From: Mactromeris polynyma
Lineage: Eukaryota > Mollusca > Bivalvia > Venerida > Mactridae
NCBI GenBank assembly: GCA_032209605.1
Contig: JASFXZ010000014.1
Span: 18,619,231-18,683,230 of the forward strand
DNA: 64,000 nt
Reading direction: 5' to 3'
The notes under the pieces are model-generated. The model was not told the DNA's origin, made no database searches, and was given only the letters and a program-made list of their open reading frames with translations. The position numbers and the translations under genes were made by a program. Shown in pieces: positions 59,501 through 64,000 of the stretch. Positions within the stretch are counted from its first letter, which is position 1. The number at the start of each line of letters is the position of its first letter.

Positions 59501-60955
59501 AAGATCAGTCGTTAACGATGCTTGCACTAAACTGAGAGGCACATATCTTAGTATTCTCAATAGTGGTATTAACCCGTACGGATTGAATCCAATTTCAATG
59601 CGTATAATGTACAATGCTGTGGTGATTTCTAAAGCACTTTATGGCTGCGAACTGTGGAATGCATTATCAAATACGGATCTTTTATGTTTAGAGCGCTCGC
59701 ACAGATTCTGTGTTAAAAATATGCAGTCACTTCACCAAAGTTCAGCAACTGATTTCTCCTTTTGTACATTGAATGTTGAGTCTATAGAAACCATCATCGA
59801 CCGGAGGAAACTTCAGTTCTTGTGTCAACTTTGTCGTTTGCCAAATACATATCTTGCCAAGAGAATATTTAATGACAGAATTATACATTATTTTAATTAT
59901 GATCAACTAACTCGTGGATTCGTTCCGGATATATACCGTCTGCTGAAGAAATACAACCTCTCTCATTATCTACATGAATATACCAAAGAAGGAAGATTTC
60001 CATCTAAATATGCATGGAAAACAATATTGACATTGAATGTTACGTCGCATGCACGGACGCTAGGCTATGATACTGTTGTTGGTCGGTATCCAAATGCATT
60101 TACTTTGGGGATACTGTTGAGGAGTGATAACCCATGTACATTGTGGATCCTTTTACGGCATAACCCTCGACTATCTTATTTGGTCAAAAAACTGATGTCC
60201 GCTGTCTCGAAACTCTTTTCAAGAAAATATATAAACATGTGCCAAAAGTGTGGATTATTGAATGATGACATCTTGACACACTGGTTTTGTTTTTGTCGAG
60301 GCAATGAACATAAACGGCAAATATTGTGGGACACCATGATTACAAGTTTAGACATCAATCAACTCACCAGTCTAATTTCCATGTCACCTATTGAACAGTG
60401 TGATTTTATCTTAAGCCTCGCAATAGCAACTGACTGTCGAAGTCTAGAACATTACAAAATTGCTTCCTATGTATGTAGTATGTGCTAATGCATAGCTATT
60501 ATGTGAATGTATTAATATGTTCTAGTTGTTTGTTACCTTGTATTTTATCCACACTGATGATGGTCTAGCATTTTCGATTTCGCAGTCTAGGCTTTCTACT
60601 ATATAGTGTGGAATATCACATGTTATAAGGGCTGACTCTTTCGCTAAGCATCCCCTTGGGCTTATGCTTTCGAATTCCAGTTTATCATATATAAGACTAA
60701 GTGAGATGCTGTTAGAGATGGCGTCAACCCACTTACTTACTTATTATGTTTTATGTAACTAATATTAATTGCTTAATATCTGTACATGTATAATATATGC
60801 ATGTGTCTATATGTAATTGTATTTACGATTTATATACATGTATGTATATGCGTGTATGTTTACATATATGTATGTATGTTATTTGTAATTTTTGGAATGT
60901 ACATGTACATGTATTTTGCTCTCCATATCTGGAGGAAATAAAGTTATATATATAT
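56590..60955 (+). mobile_element. Nearly full-length APE/RT LINE
   Basis: Contains an ORF1-like remnant (56590-57022, broken between two frames), a long ORF2 (57015-60488) and a 3' UTR ending in a hairpin (CTCCATATCTGGAG), an AATAAA at 60937-60942 and a short (TA)n tail. The layout is that of Jockey/CR1-like elements. The 5' border is not defined. No target duplication was identified. Confidence 0.85.
57015..60488 (+). pseudogene. LINE ORF2: endonuclease and reverse transcriptase, one stop
   Basis: One frame of 1157 codons apart from a single TGA at 58365-58367. The first part is an APE-type endonuclease: LHIMTWNATGI, ISEHYLYPQN, VILLGDFNATYD and a late SRHRPVVCV. The second part is the reverse transcriptase: GKSSGYDLIQYEHL, NYRAITLTSVVLKLFE, FLDGRKAFDTVWHDG (first Asp, near 58963), GTRQGGKSSPILY and TVADDMLLISY (catalytic Asp pair, near 59262-59270). 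A Cys/His cluster, MCQKCG...HWFCFC, closes the protein near 60240-60300. The TGA lies in a GTATGAGATCGC context and could be a CGA-to-TGA change. Very little decay otherwise, so the insertion is young. Confidence 0.9.
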
Positions 60956-61375
60956 GTTGACCAAATCTCTCATGTAGACGCCGAGCACATAGACCGAGTT
61001 GAGAAAAGGGAGAGCACCCTGGCTCAATAAACCTGGAATTCTACCTGCATTATATTTCTTGGTAAAACCCTAGATAAATGGTCAGCTCTCAGAATTATAA
61101 TTATTCAAATTAATCACATCCACTCGCTCAATATGATAATTATCAGCCATATTTCTTTCTCGTTAACATTGCTTTATAGTGAATTAAAAATAATTATTTT
61201 GTATTTACTGAGACCTTTATTTACATATTAGTTCAAAACATATTTAGTTCAGGTATTATTCATTACTATTGTGGACCTAGGATGACCGGAATGCTGGACT
61301 ACAAGAAAATATTATACCAGATCCAGCGTTTTGGTCCACATCAATAAATCAGTCCCTACTTATTATCTTAGAAGG

Positions 61376-61560
61376 TAGCGGATTCTTGGTCCAGTGGTAA
61401 CGCGCTGGACTGGGACTAGTAATCCAGGGATCGCAGGTTCGATTCCCCGCTCCACCACTGACAGTATTAACAGTCTTTCAGACAAGACTTTGAAAAACCG
61501 AGGTTTGATCGGCAGAATCTAACTGGTGGTCAAATGTATTGACCAGTTCTGCTGACGAAT
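61376..61560 (+). mobile_element. tRNA-derived SINE with a hairpin body
   Basis: A tRNA-like head: GTAGCGG pairs with CCGCTCC, A-box TTGGTCCAGTGGTAACGCGC, an anticodon-like stem CTGGA/TCCAG, B-box GGTTCGATTCC and a genomic CCA. The anticodon loop is 13 bases instead of 7 and the D arm is poor, so it is not a functional tRNA. The body has an inverted repeat, AACTGGTGGTCAA against TTGACCAGTT (61520-61550). Confidence 0.65.
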
Positions 61561-62780
61561 TATTGCAGTTTATGTACTGTATACATCAAAATAAAAAAAT
61601 GTAATATTAATCAAAATATAAAAAAAAAATGTTATGATAATCAGACAAAGCCAAAAGTAATTAATACGAGATAGCCCAACGGGTTCAACACAGAGTACGG
61701 TGACAATTGGATTAATGTTCGAAGACATTATGGTTGCTTTATAAATGTAGGCTTTTTTACAAGATGAAGAGAAATAAGGGGTAAATATTGCCTAGGCTTG
61801 GTACGCCTTCATCCAATCGAAAGTTGTATTATCTTTGATATAGTTTATCAAGAAGATTATTATTTATTAATTGTTATACATTAATCTTAAAATTATCTTT
61901 AGTCTAGACACAAGATAAATGCGTAAATATTGTATTCATGAACAGTTTGTTGTTAGTGATTTTATGGAAATCGTTGAAAGGTCATTGGACAATGCCACTG
62001 CAGTGTATTGCGTACATTTAATAATGCGCTTTATTAAATTTTATTCAACAGACAGTACACTAATCTTACCTCGCATGTTATTATTATTGAATACATTTGT
62101 AAAGAAATGAACGAAACCAGAATTTTAATGTTTCGTTGTCTTTATTAATTGATTATATCAACATGCACGTGTTCGTACAATAACTCAAATTCTTAACCAG
62201 TATAACTACAACACATTTGCTTATTTCAATTTGCGCCGATAATCCTTTTTAGAGATATCTCTTGTTAAAAAATATAGCCAAGGTGATCCGATTGTAATTT
62301 GTAATCTGTAAAGGGAGACCACTGCGTAATTACTGTAATTATCAAGGGAAGTAACTGTTGGCGGAATTTGATTGTCAGTATGTATTCACAACTCACAAAG
62401 ACAAGATTGACATGAATGCAATTGGATTTAATAAAAAATATGCCATTTTTAAACATGAATATAAGTCACTCTTACACAAATAGTTCAATGTGATAAAGAT
62501 GTTGTATGTAAATTATTAACAGCAATACGATCAATTGTACACTATTTATTTCTGAATAACACTGAATAGGTACGGGCTGTATGACGAATAATCGATCCAA
62601 CCGTTTCCTTTATAAAATTTGTTTGAGTATCTGAATTATAGATTTATTGTTTATTATAGTGACAAACATAAACTATTTATATGTACATTGTGTATGTCAA
62701 GAATAGACACGAACAAAATATGTTAAAACCAATTAGTCGCGTCGCGACATGACAGCGAATTCAAATTTCATTTTTTATCT
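61561..62780. other. Intergenic, no gene seen
   Basis: AT-rich sequence with short ORFs that show no coding features or splice-site support. Confidence 0.4.
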
Positions 62781-64000
62781 TTATATATCTTTATTAACAT
62801 ACTCGGCACGTACGTGCCTTTGGTTATATAACACAAAACGCACAAAGATAGTCAATGCATACATACAATCATACACACAAAACATACTTTCATACAAACA
62901 AAGTTACGAAACACAGTTTCGTAGATAAATAGCATTTACTTATATATTACTATTTAGCCTAGGAAAAAAATGAAAGGAAACTAAGGAACTTCGTTATTTT
63001 TCAAATAATTATTTCTGATAGGAAATAGCAATTTTAAACAAATATTTTCTATTTTTTGAAGACATGATATCGATGAATTTTTCCATAGATGGCCAAGATA
63101 TATTACCTAAATATGTTCTTCTAATAATTCTGTATAGTGGACTGCACATCATAAAATTCGTATTCAGATTCTACTTGATTAAGCGAACACATTTTACAAA
63201 TACGGTTTTCTCTAGGTATATTATTTGTCCTACCTGTTTCGATATTAAGTGAATGCGAGCATAAACTGAAAGAAGTCAGTTGTTTTAATAATTTATTATA
63301 ATCAATCAAACTAATATATTCTAAATAATTGAAAACGTTTTTGAATTTATTAAAATATGCTAGTCTCGGCATATCGTTTACAGTCGATTGCCACTCCTGG
63401 ATAAAATGATCGCGTAATCGTCTTTTAAGAAAGGGAGATAACTTGTATTTAAATCAAACTGTTCAATAATATATGTACAGCCTAATTGTTCAATAATCGA
63501 TTTCATTTTGTATGCCCAACAGTGAGCATTATTAGTGTGACGTTGTTCATTGTACACTTGAAATAATTATTTGCTGACATAGGTTTTAACCAACATTTTA
63601 TGGATCGTTCTTTTGCTATGAGATATAATGGGTATCTGCCTAATTCTCCAAGAACAGCGTGATTTGGAGTGTTTGAACGTACACCTAATATTCTATTACA
63701 AAATTTTATATGTAATTTCTTAATTTCTTTATATTGGTAAACACCCCATACTTCAGAACTGTATAGTAAAATTAGAACAACCATTGTGTCAAAGAGATAA
63801 AGTTTTGTTTTCAAATTCAAATTTATTCTGTCAAATACTGAAAGCAGGTTATGATAAGCCTTCACGCCTGATCAGACAAAGTTTTAACAGCGTAGGCCTA
63901 TTTCAAATTGCCGGTGTAAGTAAAATTAATACCAAGGTAAGTAAAACTGTCAACAATATCAATAACTTCATTATTAATTAAAAATCTTTCATTGTGCAAT
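62780..64000 (-). mobile_element. Decayed LINE copy running off the right edge
   Basis: Read on the minus strand, the last bases give FLINNEVIDIVDSFTYLG, then after a frame change MKAYHNLLSVFDRINLNLK and LYSSEVWGVYQYKEIKKLH (63865-63503), VLGELGRYPLYLIAKERSIK, and after another break a Cys motif, RICKMCSLNQVESEYEF (63372-63121). This is the thumb and C-terminus of a Jockey/CR1-like LINE, the same general family as the copy at 160-2337. Frameshifts make it dead. The RT core would lie beyond position 64000. Confidence 0.8.

Noticed and set aside
61376..61455. Functional tRNA gene ending in CCA
   Set aside because: Anticodon loop too large, D arm poor, and a genomic CCA; it fits a SINE head better.
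1..64000. CRISPR arrays, bacterial operons, rRNA genes
   Set aside because: None seen; the tandem repeats present lack unique spacers and lie in introns or UTRs.

Overview
The window is AT-rich animal nuclear DNA: multi-exon genes with GT-AG introns, long introns full of small foldback transposons and tRNA-derived SINEs, and several LINE copies. A GH5 beta-mannanase, an alpha-1,3-fucosyltransferase and the style of the repeats suggest a lophotrochozoan, most likely a bivalve mollusc. The species is inference; the gene structures below were read directly from splice sites and codon phase.

Layout. (1) 1-3.75 kb: a decayed LINE copy on the minus strand, split by a nonautonomous hAT element with a perfect 8-bp target duplication. 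It lies inside or beyond intron 2 of a minus-strand GH5 mannanase gene, of which only the signal-peptide exon and exon 2 are visible. (2) 3.7-9.1 kb: an intergenic foldback repeat, then a single-coding-exon divergent actin with two perfect CArG boxes and a TATA box upstream. (3) 10.3-18.0 kb: a seven-exon gene I identify as CENP-Q, an inner-kinetochore (CCAN) subunit. Its exon-3 splice acceptor lies in a four-copy 70-bp tandem duplication. (4) 18.1-18.7 kb: a 5'-truncated CR1-like LINE. (5) 19.3-27.7 kb: a nine-exon MRM1-type mitochondrial rRNA 2'-O-methyltransferase whose last codons and stop are unit 1 of an 88-bp minisatellite. (6) 32.6-46.1 kb, minus strand: a complete nine-exon gene for a hybrid cluster protein (Hcp, 'prismane' or hydroxylamine reductase family) with a mitochondrial-type presequence and every [4Fe-4S] and hybrid-cluster ligand in place. 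This is the most notable item. (7) 47.8-49.3 kb: a nearly intact Tc1-like DD34E transposon with a one-base frameshift. (8) 49.8-53.0 kb: a two-exon GT10 alpha-1,3-fucosyltransferase. (9) 56.6-61.0 kb: an almost full-length APE/RT LINE with one in-frame stop. (10) 61.4-64.0 kb: a SINE, and another decayed LINE running off the right edge.

The host genes do not form one pathway. Two of them, MRM1 and Hcp, are convergent neighbours whose products both appear to go to mitochondria: one for rRNA modification, the other for redox or nitrogen-oxide chemistry that is typical of anaerobic microbes. The rest of the window is shaped by repeats: at least seven families of inverted-repeat elements, several with two or more copies here, mostly inside introns.
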